Assembly (NCBI GenBank): GCA_036169595.1
Contig: CM069767.1
Span: forward strand, 3,924,001-3,988,000
Reading direction: 5' to 3'
DNA from: Dictyostelium firmibasis
Lineage: Eukaryota > Evosea > Eumycetozoa > Dictyosteliales > Dictyosteliaceae
Length of the DNA: 64,000 nt
Shown here piece after piece: positions 15,447-26,355 of the stretch. Under the pieces are notes generated by a model, which was given only the letters and a program-made list of their open reading frames with translations, had not been told where the DNA came from and ran no database searches. Made by a program: the position numbers and the translations under genes. Numbering within the stretch: the first letter of the stretch is position 1; every line of letters starts with the position of its first letter.

Positions 15447-16682
15447 ATGAGTGATTTAAAGAGTAGATTAAAAGAAACATCTAATTGTAAGTTAGTTCAA
15501 TAAATTAAATTTTAAAAAAGAATAATTTCACTAATTTAATTTTTTTTTAATTTTTTTTTTTTAAATGCAACAGGGATGAGTTCTATGTTTAATATTATTA
15601 AAGATCCAACATCAGAATCAGCACCATTTTCAAATAGAGTTAATTCAGCACCACCAAGAAGATCTTCATCATCTTCAAGTATACCACCTCCATTTTCAGA
15701 GTTGGCTAAATCAAATGAAAATAAAACCACCACCACAACAACAACAACAACAACAACAACTACTACAACAACTACTGCAACACCAAATAAATCATCAGTT
15801 GAAAAAAATAAAGATGAATTAAAGAAATTACTTCAACAACAATTAACTGAAATGAAATTAAAGAGACAGGGTAAAAACAGTAATAATAATAATAATAAAA
15901 ATGATACAGATAAAAATAAAAATGATAATAAAAAAGAAGTTATAAAAAATATAAAATCAAAAAAAGAAGAAGAGAAAGAAGAAGAAGAAGAAGAAGAAGA
16001 AAGATCAGATATTTCAGATAGTGAAGAAGAAGAAGAAAATGAAAACAATAGTGTAAATGGTGATTATGACGATTATGATGTAGAGATGTCAGAATCAGGC
16101 TCAGAGATGGATTTAATTAATAATAAAAATTTAAATAAAGAGAAAAGAAAGAAACAAGAAGAGGATTTACAATTTAGTACATTCGATTTTAGTAGTGGTA
16201 AAGCTATGCCAACCTATTTAATGAATAAAGGTCGTAAAGCTAGTAAAAAAGAATTATTAGAGAAAGCAGAGGAAAAAGAAAGAATTTTAGCAAATTCAAA
16301 GAGAACTGGTGCAAATAAAGAGTTGGCCGATACAATTCGTTGGTCTACTGCATTCGATAAAGTTCAAGGTATAAAGGTAAAGGATGATCCTACTCTCTTA
16401 AGAAAATCAATTAAAAAAGTTGAGAAAACAAAACTAAAGAGTGCTCGTGAATGGGTACAAAGAAAGAAAGAAAAAGATGAAAAATTAAAAGTTCGTATCG
16501 CCAAACGTGAGGCAAACATTAAAGCTAAAATCGAAGAGAAAAAAGAAAGAAGAATGGGTATTAAAAAGAAGAAAACTAATAATAATAAGAGTGGTGGTGG
16601 TGGTAATTCTCATGCTAGCAGACAAAGAGCTGGTTTTGAGGGTAAGAAAAAAAATCATTTAAATTCCTCTTCAAAAAAATAA
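15447..16682 (+). CDS. SURF6/Rrp14-like nucleolar ribosome biogenesis protein
   Basis: Two exons (15447-15486, 15574-16682) give 382 residues. A 13-codon first exon ('MSDLKSRLKETSN') is split within a Trp codon. The middle is Thr-, Lys- and Glu-rich. The C-terminal ~190 residues are the SURF6 domain: 'KAMPTYLMNKGRKASKKE', then 'ADTIRWSTAFDKVQGIKV', 'DDPTLLRKSIKKVEKTK', 'SAREWVQRKKEK', and the terminal 'RQRAGFEGKKKNH', which closely matches the family's 'RAGFEGKK' signature. Family members bind pre-rRNA and act in assembly of both ribosomal subunits in the nucleolus. The acidic middle resembles nucleolar chaperone segments. Confidence 0.92.
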
Positions 16683-16802
16683 TTTAATAAAAAAAAAAAA
16701 AAACAAATAGTTGAAACACGTAAGGGAAAAGGGTAGTTTGGTTTATTTTTTTTATTTTATTTTATTTTTTACATAGAGATACAAATCGATATTTAATTTT
16801 TT

Positions 16803-18177
16803 TTAATTGTTTTTACTATCTTCACATTGATAAAATAATAAATATCCGCAATCATTATTAAATTCATTTGAAGAACCAAAACATTCATATAGATCTGATT
16901 CCTCCCTAATCTGTAAAATTTTTAAAAAAAAAAAAATTAGAATTATAACGAAAAAAAGAAAATAAAAAAAGAAAATACATACATCAATATGATGATCATC
17001 AAAAATGAACCAAACCCCATGACATTTAATTAAACTATAATAATGACCATGATTTGGACCACTTCCGACATGAATTACAACAGCAAATAGATTGAATTTC
17101 TTATCTGGTTCTTCAATGTTTGATGTCTAATTATTTTGGGTGAAAAAAAAAAATTTAAAAATTAATATTTAACAAATAAAGATTACTAAAAACTAATAAT
17201 AAAATTATAAATATCAAATCTAAAAACATACAGTATTTTGAATAATAATTTCAAAAGGAAAAACTACTCTATAATTTAATTTTGTATATTGTTGAATATT
17301 TTCCATATATTTGAATCTCTTTAAATGAATGATCAATGTGTTTGGTAGCTTTTTAATTTTCATTCTTTTTTGAGCTTCTTGGAGGGAATTACATTGATCA
17401 CAAAAGAATTTATCATTCTTTGATAAAATCTCAATGGAGCTAAAATTTGATAAACAATTTGTCAATGACTTATTTTGTTCAATATCAATAGATAAATCTA
17501 AAAATGATTCATCCTTATTCGTAATAGATTCACATGTTAAACATTTAGTTTCATTCGTTAATGTACCTTCAAATATCTCATGTACTAATGTTTTATCTAG
17601 ATACAGTTTAAAAAAAAAGAAAAGTGTCATTATTGATAGATTTATAAAATCTAATTAAATAAAAAATAAATTAATTTAAAAGAAAACTACTTGCATTCTT
17701 TTTTTTCTGTAGATTGTTGTTGTTGAATTTTTTGTTGCAATTGTTTATTTTTTTGTTGTTTTTGTAAAAATTCTGCAATTGAGTTTAATAAAAAATTTAA
17801 GAATTCATGAGCATCTTGATGCATAAAACTACTAAATAATTCATTCTCTTTTTTTAATCTTTCTACAAATGTTTCGGGTTTTAAACAACCATGAGTTTCC
17901 TTGTTTTGATGAATCGTATAGAATAACTCACCTAAATTTATTATTAAATTCCCTTCTTTCTCTTGGTTTTTGGGATTATTGTATGATGAGGGTGAAAAAG
18001 ATGATTGCCCATAACTATTGGTACTATTGCCTGAAATTCCAAAAAAGTTGAACATGTTTTTAAAGTATGATGTATTATTATTGTTGTTATTATTATTATT
18101 TATATGAGTATCATTATTATTGCTATTATTATTATTGTTATTGTTATTATTACTACTATTTTGATTATTATTACTAC

Positions 18178-18274
<97 letters not shown>

Positions 18275-18653
18275 GTTATTATTATAATCACTATTATTTA
18301 TTTGATCATTTATATTATTATTTTCATTGAAATTATTTACAACCGGCGGTAATCCCTTTAATTCACAATAATACTGTAGTACTTTATTCCTAAATGGAAC
18401 ACAAAAATATAATACCTGTAGAACTGAATTACAATAGCATGTATTTCCAAACTAGAATATCCATTTCCAAAGAAATAACATTGGTGAATATTATTGAAAT
18501 GAATTATAGTGCGTGTGTGTGTGTGTGTTATGAAGGAATAAAGATATTGATACACCATACATTTTCAAGTCCAAATAGTTTTTGATTTTTTGGGAAATCT
18601 GGGTACTTTTCATACAATTTCTCCAAATCTGATTTGGTTTGAGTATTCCCCAT
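16803..18653 (-). CDS. Ubiquitin carboxyl-terminal hydrolase, USP12/USP46 (Ubp9) type
   Basis: Five exons (18653-18561, 18451-17695, 17596-17232, 17126-16983, 16910-16803) give 488 residues. The Cys box '[13 protein letters not shown]' has catalytic Cys36. It is followed by '[12 protein letters not shown]' and 'LKGLPP' as in USP12/46. An Asn-rich insert (~75-125) precedes 'GELFYTIH', and '[12 protein letters not shown]' is intact. Zinc-type Cys pairs are 'CLTC' and 'CDQC'. The His box '[10 protein letters not shown]' has His433, and 'FDDHHI' follows. USP12/46 enzymes act with WD-repeat cofactors (WDR48/UAF1, WDR20). Intron 2 is only consistent as GC-AG: donor GCAAGT after 17695, acceptor CTAG before 17596. 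The GT donor four bases on would break the frame. Confidence 0.93.
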
Positions 18654-18971
18654 TTAAAATATTCTTAATTAGTAAATGTATTTAATATATAGATTTTTTT
18701 TTTTTTTCTTTATTTATTTGGTGAATATAGTTTAATTAAAAAATAAAAAAAATATAAAATAAAAAAAAATTAAAAAAAAAAACTACTTTTTTTTAATTTT
18801 TTTTATTTTTTTTTTTTATTTTTTTTTAATTTTTTTTTTATTTTTTTTTTTTATCCATTTCAAAATTTTTTTATACAACATAACTCATTAATATTTTTAT
18901 CTTTGCAATAACAAAAACAATTTAATAACAAATTAGTATTTAAAAGAATCTTTAATTTCTTTATTTTAAAA
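18654..18971. promoter_or_regulatory. Shared divergent promoter region
   Basis: 318 bases between the divergent USP12/46-like and DGCR6-like genes. T-rich tracts occur at 18781-18852. Both genes must take their promoters from here, which suggests a bidirectional promoter; no specific element is visible. Confidence 0.45.
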
Positions 18972-19235
18972 ATGTATTCTGATTGGGAAAATAATGATAC
19001 AGACGATTGGGAAGTTTCTGACGATAGCGATGGCAGCGATATAGAGGATAGCGATGAAGAAATAGATATTAAAAAGACTGAAGCTTCTATTGATTGGTTA
19101 ACTGACCTCACTAGAATATATATTGGTCAATATGAAAAAGGGGATGAAGCTAAAGAAAAGGTTTGTGGATTTATATGTATAAAAAAAAAGAAAAGAATTT
19201 TGATGCTTTCATTCCCTCTTTTATTTATTTTACTT

Positions 19236-19289
<54 letters not shown>

Positions 19290-20294
19290 AACATTATTGA
19301 CTGAATGAGATATTAAAATAAAATAAAAGGAATGAATAAAGAAGAAAATAAAATAAAAAAAAATAAAAAAAAAAAAAACAATCGAAAAAATTAAAAAAAA
19401 AAAAAATATATATAAAGAGGGGACAGAGGAGCTCAGAAAAAAAAAAATATTAAATCAATTGAAAACTAATGAAATTAATATGTATATTTTGCTTATTATT
19501 ATTTTTTATTTTATATTTGTTTTTTTAAACACATTCATATACCATATATGTTTTTTTTTTTTTTTTTTCTACAATTTAAAATTTTTAGGTTATCACAGAT
19601 CAATTATCAAATATAAACACTGAATATACAAATAATAAGAAAAAATATAAATACACTAAATTAATAAAAGAATTGTATAGGAACTCCCGTACAAAGTTAT
19701 GTAGTGTAAGTTTATTATCAGTTTTTTTTCGTTGCAACCATCATTAAAAATTGGATACATGTTCTTATTAAAAAATTAATTGTCTTTTTTTTTCATTAAC
19801 AGATGGGGGTTCTTAAACATTTGTATAAAATATTTAAAGAAGAAAAAAATAAATATTGTAAATTTAGAACTAGCCTTAGAAATGTAAAGCCAGAGTTCTT
19901 ATTACCTCAACCCTATTTAAATAAATTACCACCGTCACCTCATAAAATTAAAAACTTTAAAAAAACCAAAAATGTAAATAATAATTCAACAACATCAACA
20001 AAGTCTATCTTTAAGTTTCCACCACCTTTACCATATATAATAAAAAGTAGCGATATTCAATTTTTGAATCAAAGAAAAAGACAATTGGAATCAGATAGTG
20101 ATAGAGATAGCGATTATGATTATAAATATCAAAAGAAAAGAGATGGCGATAAAAAAAGAATTAAAAAGATTAAAGAAAGAGAGATTCTCAATAAACCTCA
20201 AAATCTCTCTACCAAAGTACCATCACCCGTTGATAGTTTCAATAATAATAATAATAATATTAATAACAAAATACCATCACCTATTGATAGTTTC

Positions 20295-20333
<39 letters not shown>

Positions 20334-20340
20334 TATAATA

Positions 20341-20424
<84 letters not shown>

Positions 20425-20613
20425 TTAATATTAATAATAATAATAATAATATTAATAACAAAATGCAATATGATTTACCAGCAAGTAGTGCTAGTGGTAG
20501 TGGTGGCAGTAATTATAATAGTACCAACAATAACAGCAATAATTTTAATAGTGATAATAGTAATACTGGTGCCACAGTTGACGAACCATTTATACAGCCA
20601 TTAACGCAACCGC

Positions 20614-20710
<97 letters not shown>

Positions 20711-21018
20711 GCAACCACTACCACCGTCGCCAATTAAGGATACCAATAACCCATACAATCAAGTTCTAAAAGTTGATACAGATCCAATAGATTATAGCGA
20801 ACTTGAGTCATTAAGTAATGCGAACAATGGAATTGTAAAGAGTGATGAAAAGATTGTAACAATGCCAGTTGGTACACCAATTCCATTATCAGTTTTGAAA
20901 AAAGCATTACCAATTGTAGTGGAAAAGACTGAAACTATTCCAACTACCCAGCAAAACCAAACTCATAGTTTTTCTTTGGATTCAAAGTTGTTAGATGCTC
21001 TAATTCCCGTTGAAAATC

Positions 21019-21077
<59 letters not shown>

Positions 21078-21695
21078 AATCAAAAAAATATTAATAGTCC
21101 ACAGGCAACATCACCAACACAAAACACAGCAACATTATCAACGACAACCAATAATAATAATATTAATTATAATAATAACAACAATAGTAATAATAAAGAA
21201 CTGATTGAAAGTTTATTGAAAATTGCAAGAGATCCAGTTATTATTGATCAAGTTAAACAATTATATGAGAATCAAAAGTTTAAAGAGCAACAGTTAATTC
21301 AACAACGTTTGGAGTTAATAAAGAATCAAGACGAGAGAAAACAAATTAGGTTCCAAAAGTATTGTCAGGAGTTGAGGGACTGTGGAGTAAATCAAGAAGA
21401 GGTCAAAATGAAATTACAAATTGAAGCAAACAATATCATCAATCAAAGTCAAGAAGAATTGGATAACTTTAGTAGATATATCTTGGATGAAATGAATAGA
21501 TTTATTTCAGTTCAACAAGTAACTCTTCAACAAATGGGCGTTATTGGTTTCTTTCCGACAAGTGATCCAATTCAAATCCAACAACAATTAAAAATATTGG
21601 ATTCTTTATTCCCAGGCTACAAATTCTCTTTAAACACTAACTTAAATAATAATTTTATAAATGATAGTAATAATCCTCCCATTCAAATAAAGTAA
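18972..21695 (+). CDS. DGCR6/gonadal (gdl)-like protein with Asn and Gln tracts
   Basis: Three exons (18972-19160, 19589-19705, 19803-21695) give 732 residues in phase 0 throughout. The N-terminus is acidic ('DSDGSDIEDSDEE') and then helical and basic ('KLIKELYRNSRTKL'). Residues ~240-325 are Asn tracts, and Gln tracts fall near 373-405 and 505-525. The C-terminal ~140 residues align by eye with DGCR6: 'ESLLKIARDP', 'QQRLELIKNQDERKQ', and 'VTLQQMGVIGFFPTSDP' followed by 'LKILDSLFPGYK', which parallels DGCR6 'TLEKAGVAGFYVTTNP'. DGCR6 proteins are helical and of poorly known function. Intron 1 is long for this genome (428 nt) and carries an unusual G-rich patch, so a separate upstream gene is not fully excluded. 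Confidence 0.75.
20277..20440. repeat. Coding (AAT)n poly-Asn tract
   Basis: Asn codon repeat in the DGCR6-like gene. It is interrupted by AGT and TAT codons and includes a duplicated 'KIPSPIDSFNNN' unit just before the main tract. Confidence 0.9.
20614..20710. repeat. Coding (CAA)n poly-Gln tract
   Basis: About 32 consecutive CAA codons encode a Gln tract. A second, shorter CAA run follows at 21019-21077 in the same gene. Confidence 0.95.
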
Positions 21696-22077
21696 TAATT
21701 ATTTTTTAAAAATTTATTTTTTATTAGATTTGTAATTTTAATTTTATGATTTTCCCAACATACGAAAAACAATGAAAAAGAAGGCTGAAATTAAAAGTTG
21801 GTTGGGAAAAAAAAAAAGATTTTTTTATTTTTTTATTTTTTATTTTTTATTTTTTTTTTTTATTTTCTTTTTTTTTTTTATTTTTGTCACAAATTGCTTG
21901 TGTGTTTTTTTTTGTTTTTTTTTGTTTTTTTTTTTTTTAAATTTTATTTTATTTATTTGTATTCTTTTATAATTGTTTTTGTATAACATATAAAAAAAAA
22001 TAAAACCAACAAAACAAAATAAAACAAAATTAAAAATTAAACAATTCACAAAACATTGTGTATAGTTTTAATACAGT
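21696..22077. other. Spacer before the myristoylated-protein gene
   Basis: 382 bases with T-rich tracts (21820-21940) and an A-rich leader. Nothing else seen. Confidence 0.65.
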
Positions 22078-22923
22078 ATGGGAATCAATTTTAGTTGCCT
22101 GCCCGATTATAGCGGACAAACTGATGCTCAAGAGAATTCAAAACCAAATAAACCTATAGCGTTTATAGATGCAACTGAGCAAGTTTCTAGACCAAAGGTT
22201 TCCGCATTGGACAAGTTTGATTTTGATGAAGATATAAAACCAAAACAACAAACAACACCAACTAAAACAGATAAATTCACAGAGCAACCATTCCCTACTT
22301 CTACCACCACCACCACCACCAACACCATAAAGACAGTACCACCAATAGTTAAATCAGCTACAAAGAGTCAAAGTTCAAACATAGATAATGACGATGATGA
22401 TAATGATGATAATGATGATAATAATAATAATAATAACGATGATAATAAGAATAAAGTAACAGATCTTAGTAATGTTCCATTAAGTGCACCAGCAAAATCA
22501 GCAATGACATTAGGTGGTTTAAAAAAAACATTACCTTTAAAACCAACATTAACAGAGGAACAAATTAAAGAGTTACAACAAAAGAACAAAACTATAATTG
22601 AAAAACAAAGTCAACAACCATCACAACAATATATTTCACCAGAAAAAAAACCATCATTTGAAACTCCAAACCACTCATCAAATTTTAAATTTACAAATAA
22701 TGAAGATACAATTAACAACACAAGTTTCACTCAACCAGAAGGTGATTGGGATAATGATGATGATATAACATTTGATGATGACGATATTAAACCAGTACAA
22801 AAAGAAGAAGAAGAAGGAGGAGAAGGAGAGGAAGAAAAAGAGAAAGTTAGAGAAGTTTTTATACCAACACCAAAAAAGTCGACAATCATTTGGAATGATG
22901 ATGATGATGGTTTTGGTGAATAA
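22078..22923 (+). CDS. Acidic, probably N-myristoylated protein, unknown function
   Basis: Single-exon gene of 281 residues. It begins 'MGINFSC': Gly2 with Ser at position 6 fits an N-myristoylation signal, and Cys7 could be palmitoylated, suggesting membrane anchoring. The body is low complexity with acidic Asp/Asn runs and Thr/Pro segments. Short conserved-looking pieces are 'SALDKFDFDEDIKPK', 'LGGLKKTLPLKPTL' and two tryptophans in acidic settings, 'EGDWDNDDDITF' and the C-terminal 'IIWNDDDDGFGE'. Such acidic-Trp motifs are common in trafficking adaptors and their accessory proteins. I recognise no domain. Confidence 0.75.
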   Translation: MGINFSCLPDYSGQTDAQENSKPNKPIAFIDATEQVSRPKVSALDKFDFDEDIKPKQQTTPTKTDKFTEQPFPTSTTTTTTNTIKTVPPIVKSATKSQSSNIDNDDDDNDDNDDNNNNNNDDNKNKVTDLSNVPLSAPAKSAMTLGGLKKTLPLKPTLTEEQIKELQQKNKTIIEKQSQQPSQQYISPEKKPSFETPNHSSNFKFTNNEDTINNTSFTQPEGDWDNDDDITFDDDDIKPVQKEEEEGGEGEEEKEKVREVFIPTPKKSTIIWNDDDDGFGE

Positions 22924-23064
22924 TCGTAATATATATATTTTTTTCCATTGTACAAAAAATAAAATAAAATATCAAAAAAAAAAAATAAAAAAAATAAAAA
23001 GAAAAAAAAGTATTATTTATTCTATTAAAATGATACATTTATTTTTATTCAGTTTTTATTCTTT

Positions 23065-24486
23065 CTATACAAGTTGTTGATGAGGTTCTTTTACCTCTTC
23101 TCTTCCCTCAATGATATCATCATGTTCCATGTCTAGAGATTTCGGAGTATCTAGCATAGAGACTTCGAAATCGTTATAAAAATATATTAATGTGGGATTT
23201 CTTTCAATAAAATTCTTTAAAATTTCTTTGAATTTTTGTTTTATTGGAACTCTATAAAACAAGGTTTCAGTTTTAGAATCCACAATAATTTTAATGGTTT
23301 CAGCTTGTGAATTTGATCTTACAATTGAGGTTATTGGGCTACCCAAGGGAGAAGATTCCAATGATGCACAAGGTGTTGAATTGTTTGAAATCATTGGAAT
23401 TGAAGAAGAGGATGATGAATATGAGGAAGAAAAGTGTGCTGATGGTGACGAAAAAAAAGTACTTGATATATTCATTGGTATACAGGTTATTGGTGGTGAA
23501 TTTTTCTTTTTAGGAGATTCTAGTTCTGAATCTGATTCTTCGGATGGTGATAAAAGATAATTAAATGGCCACAAAGATTCTTTGTTATTTTTATCTAATT
23601 GAATGATTGAAGATTCTGGAAAGTATTTTGAATAGATTTGTAAAGTATGTTCATACTTTTTTCTTAAAACTAAACGGAGTTTAGGATTTTTTAGATCTTT
23701 TTTATCTGATAATTTAAAATGAATATCTGAACCAAGGATTCTTAAAAACTCTTTATACCATTCAGAGTTTAATACCATCTTTTTCCAAAATGAATGAACT
23801 GATGGTGATGGTAATAGTTTATTTGGTGAGAAATCAACACCTAAATCATTTTCCATTACTTTAATTACCATAAATTTAATAAATTCAACTCTAATTTCTA
23901 ATTTTGTTTCATTTTTTTTTTTTGATAATGATTTTGATAATATTTTATTCACTTTATATTCTTGAATTAATTTTTTATATAATTTTAAACATTTTTGATT
24001 CTTTTCATTTATATTATTGTTGTTATTATTCTTATTATTATTATTACAATTTTTATTCTTATTAATATGAGAATAAAACTCTACATCTGAATTCAATTCT
24101 TCAATTTTCTCTTTTAATTCTGAATTTTCATTTCTAAGATCTTTAATAATTTGTTGTGATTTATTTGAATATTCTTCTTCATATTTGATTCTTTTATTTT
24201 TAAATTTTAACATTAACCTCTCCAATGATTTTTCATAATGGCTTCCAATATTGTTCCCATCATCAATTTCATTATCAGTATCATCATCATCACTCAGTGG
24301 CCTTTTTTTTTTATTATTATTATTAATATTTTCCTCTTTTTGAAGTAGTTCCTTTAATATATTTCGTAAAATTGATTTTTTAGCATAAGGGCTAATAGTT
24401 GTGTCTCTCTTTCTAATTTCTGAAAATATTTCATCCAAAGTTAAACTACTTAAAGCTTTACCATTGACCGAAAATCTTTTGACCAT
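23065..24486 (-). CDS. Coiled-coil protein with C-terminal SUMO-like domain
   Basis: Single-exon gene of 473 residues. A short conserved-looking N-terminus ('MVKRFSVNGKALSSLTLDE') is followed by a charged coiled coil (~90-150, 'LRNENSELKEKIEELNSD') and a middle globular part ('LGVDFSPNKLLPSP', 'VHSFWKKMVLNSEWYKEFLR'). A Ser-rich linker leads to the last ~75 residues. There, 'KIIVDSKTETLFYRV' and 'QKFKEILKNFIER', then 'LDTPKSLDMEHDDIIEG', reproduce the spacing of Rad60/SUMO-like beta-grasp domains, whose members end in '..TPxxLdMEdgDxIev'. No diglycine processing site follows, so this is a fixed domain as in Rad60/NIP45 proteins rather than a conjugated modifier. A role in SUMO pathways is inferred. 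Confidence 0.78.
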   Translation of the reverse strand: MVKRFSVNGKALSSLTLDEIFSEIRKRDTTISPYAKKSILRNILKELLQKEENINNNNKKKRPLSDDDDTDNEIDDGNNIGSHYEKSLERLMLKFKNKRIKYEEEYSNKSQQIIKDLRNENSELKEKIEELNSDVEFYSHINKNKNCNNNNKNNNNNNINEKNQKCLKLYKKLIQEYKVNKILSKSLSKKKNETKLEIRVEFIKFMVIKVMENDLGVDFSPNKLLPSPSVHSFWKKMVLNSEWYKEFLRILGSDIHFKLSDKKDLKNPKLRLVLRKKYEHTLQIYSKYFPESSIIQLDKNNKESLWPFNYLLSPSEESDSELESPKKKNSPPITCIPMNISSTFFSSPSAHFSSSYSSSSSSIPMISNNSTPCASLESSPLGSPITSIVRSNSQAETIKIIVDSKTETLFYRVPIKQKFKEILKNFIERNPTLIYFYNDFEVSMLDTPKSLDMEHDDIIEGREEVKEPHQQLV

Positions 24487-24760
24487 TTTTAATGTTGAAA
24501 AAAAAAATAAAAAATCAATATTTATATTAAAGATTAAATATAAATTAAAAAAAATTTAAAATTGAAAAAAATTAATTTAAAAAATTCTTGTAAAAACTTT
24601 AATAATAATAAATTGAAAAAGGAAAAAATCTAGATTTTTATCTCACTTTTTTTTTCTCTCAGTTCAAAGTATTTTAACTCTAACTTAATTAATTTTGTTT
24701 TTTTTTAAAATAAATATATTTATTTTTTTTATTTTTAAAATAACAAAAAAAAAAAATGTT

Positions 24761-24807
<47 letters not shown>

Positions 24808-24924
24808 TTAATGTCATTGACAATAAAAAAATTTAACATCCCAATTTTTTATTTAGTTTTTTTTTTATTTTTTTATTTTTTTTTTATTTTTTTATTTTTT
24901 TTTTATTTTTTAGATTTTTTTGAT

Positions 24925-24967
<43 letters not shown>

Positions 24968-24989
24968 AAATTAAAAAGTTTGGGTATAC

Positions 24990-25017
<28 letters not shown>
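24487..25017. other. Spacer between divergent genes
   Basis: 531 bases of extreme A/T composition. A poly-T run of ~41 lies at 24766-24806 and poly-A runs at 24929-24965 and 24991-25017, directly next to the start codon. It must carry promoters for both flanking genes. Confidence 0.65.
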
Positions 25018-25020
<3 letters not shown>

Positions 25021-26235
25021 AAAGATAGTGATGTAAATGGTAAAAAAGTTACAAAAGATGAGATTAGAACAATCGAATCAGCAGTAATGACTATTGGTGG
25101 AGGTGAATTGTATTCATTTTTTAAAATTTCAAATTATTCAAACAACGATGATATCACCAAAGCATTTAATGAATTTAAAAAGATAAATAATGAAGATTCG
25201 GTATCATCAATTGAAATTTGTTATAAAGTTTTATCAGATTCAAGATTAAGATCAATCTATGATTCAAATTTTTATAATGATTTAATTCAACAACAAAAAA
25301 AAAATATTAATCATCATCTAAATAAACAAAAAAATCACATTGAAATAATTAAAAGTGATAAAAATATTGAATTTGTTTTATTAAAAGCAATTTCAATTCC
25401 TTTGTATACACTATCAACTATTTTGAATGCAAATGTTTCAAACAACAATGGTGGATTTAATTTTTTAATCAATTCTCACAAGGAGTTGGTTAAATTAATT
25501 TGGAAAGAAAGTGGTATTATTGGATTTTATAGAGGAGCTATTTTCAAATTAATTTCATACCCATTTCAAAAAGTTTTAGTTAATAATCAACTCTCACAAT
25601 TATTAGATCAATTTTTTTATAATAATAGTTATATTAAACCATTTATTTATAAATCCATTTCAGAATTTCCATCAACTTTATTCTCTGATTATATCACTTT
25701 GTCATTTTCAGTAACATTGGTAGAACAAATTAAAAGTTTATTTTTAAATGGTAAATTAATCTCCATTCACTATGGAAGTGGTAGTGGAAATGGTTCAATT
25801 TCAATTAAGAAATTAGTATATTCCATTGGATCTTCTATTATCTTATTATCAACAAGAAGATTAGTTTTAAATTTAATTAAAAATATTGAAACTAAATTAA
25901 TTGAAGGAAGAAAAGAAAATCCAAATTCATCTCTTTGGGAATATGGTGAAATCATTTATTGTAACCCAATTATTAAGTGTTTGTTAACAACTTTATTAGT
26001 TAATCCTTTAGAGGTTTTACGTTTACAATCTACTTTTTCATATTTAAAGTATTCAAATACTTTAAACTTTTTAAATCCAATTCAAATGATTATCAATTTA
26101 ATTAAAAATCAAAATTCAAAAAATTATTTCAATGGTGCTCCATCATTATACCTTTATTTATTAATTTCAAATTTTTTAAAAAAATTTAATAATAATAATA
26201 ATAATAACAATAATGATATTCATTCTTTAATGTAA
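25018..26235 (+). CDS. Degenerate J-domain fused to mitochondrial carrier-like protein
   Basis: Single-exon gene of 405 residues. Residues ~35-95 resemble a J domain: 'LYSFFKISNYSNNDDITKA', a helix, then 'EICYKVLSDSRLRSIYD', which closely matches the helix III and VLSD..R..YD signature. The HPD tripeptide is absent (the region reads 'KKINNEDS'), so Hsp70 stimulation is unlikely. The rest resembles SLC25/MTCH-like carrier repeats: 'LIWKESGIIGFYRGAIFKLI' is the usual second-helix pattern, and 'NPLEVLRLQSTF' is a variant of the Px[DE]xx[KR] motif. The other repeats are weak, so transport is doubtful. It probably sits in a mitochondrial membrane. Both halves share one uninterrupted frame. Confidence 0.75.
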
Positions 26236-26321
26236 AGAATATATAAAGATTTAAAAACATAAAAAATAAATAAATAAAAAAAAAAAAAAATTAAATAATC
26301 ACTCAATTAAAAAAAAAAATT

Positions 26322-26355
<34 letters not shown>

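Noticed and set aside
18411-18416. Extra GT donor in the USP12/46-like gene after 'SVLQ'
   Set aside because: Reading through gives '[13 protein letters not shown]', which matches the conserved family sequence, so no intron is present there.
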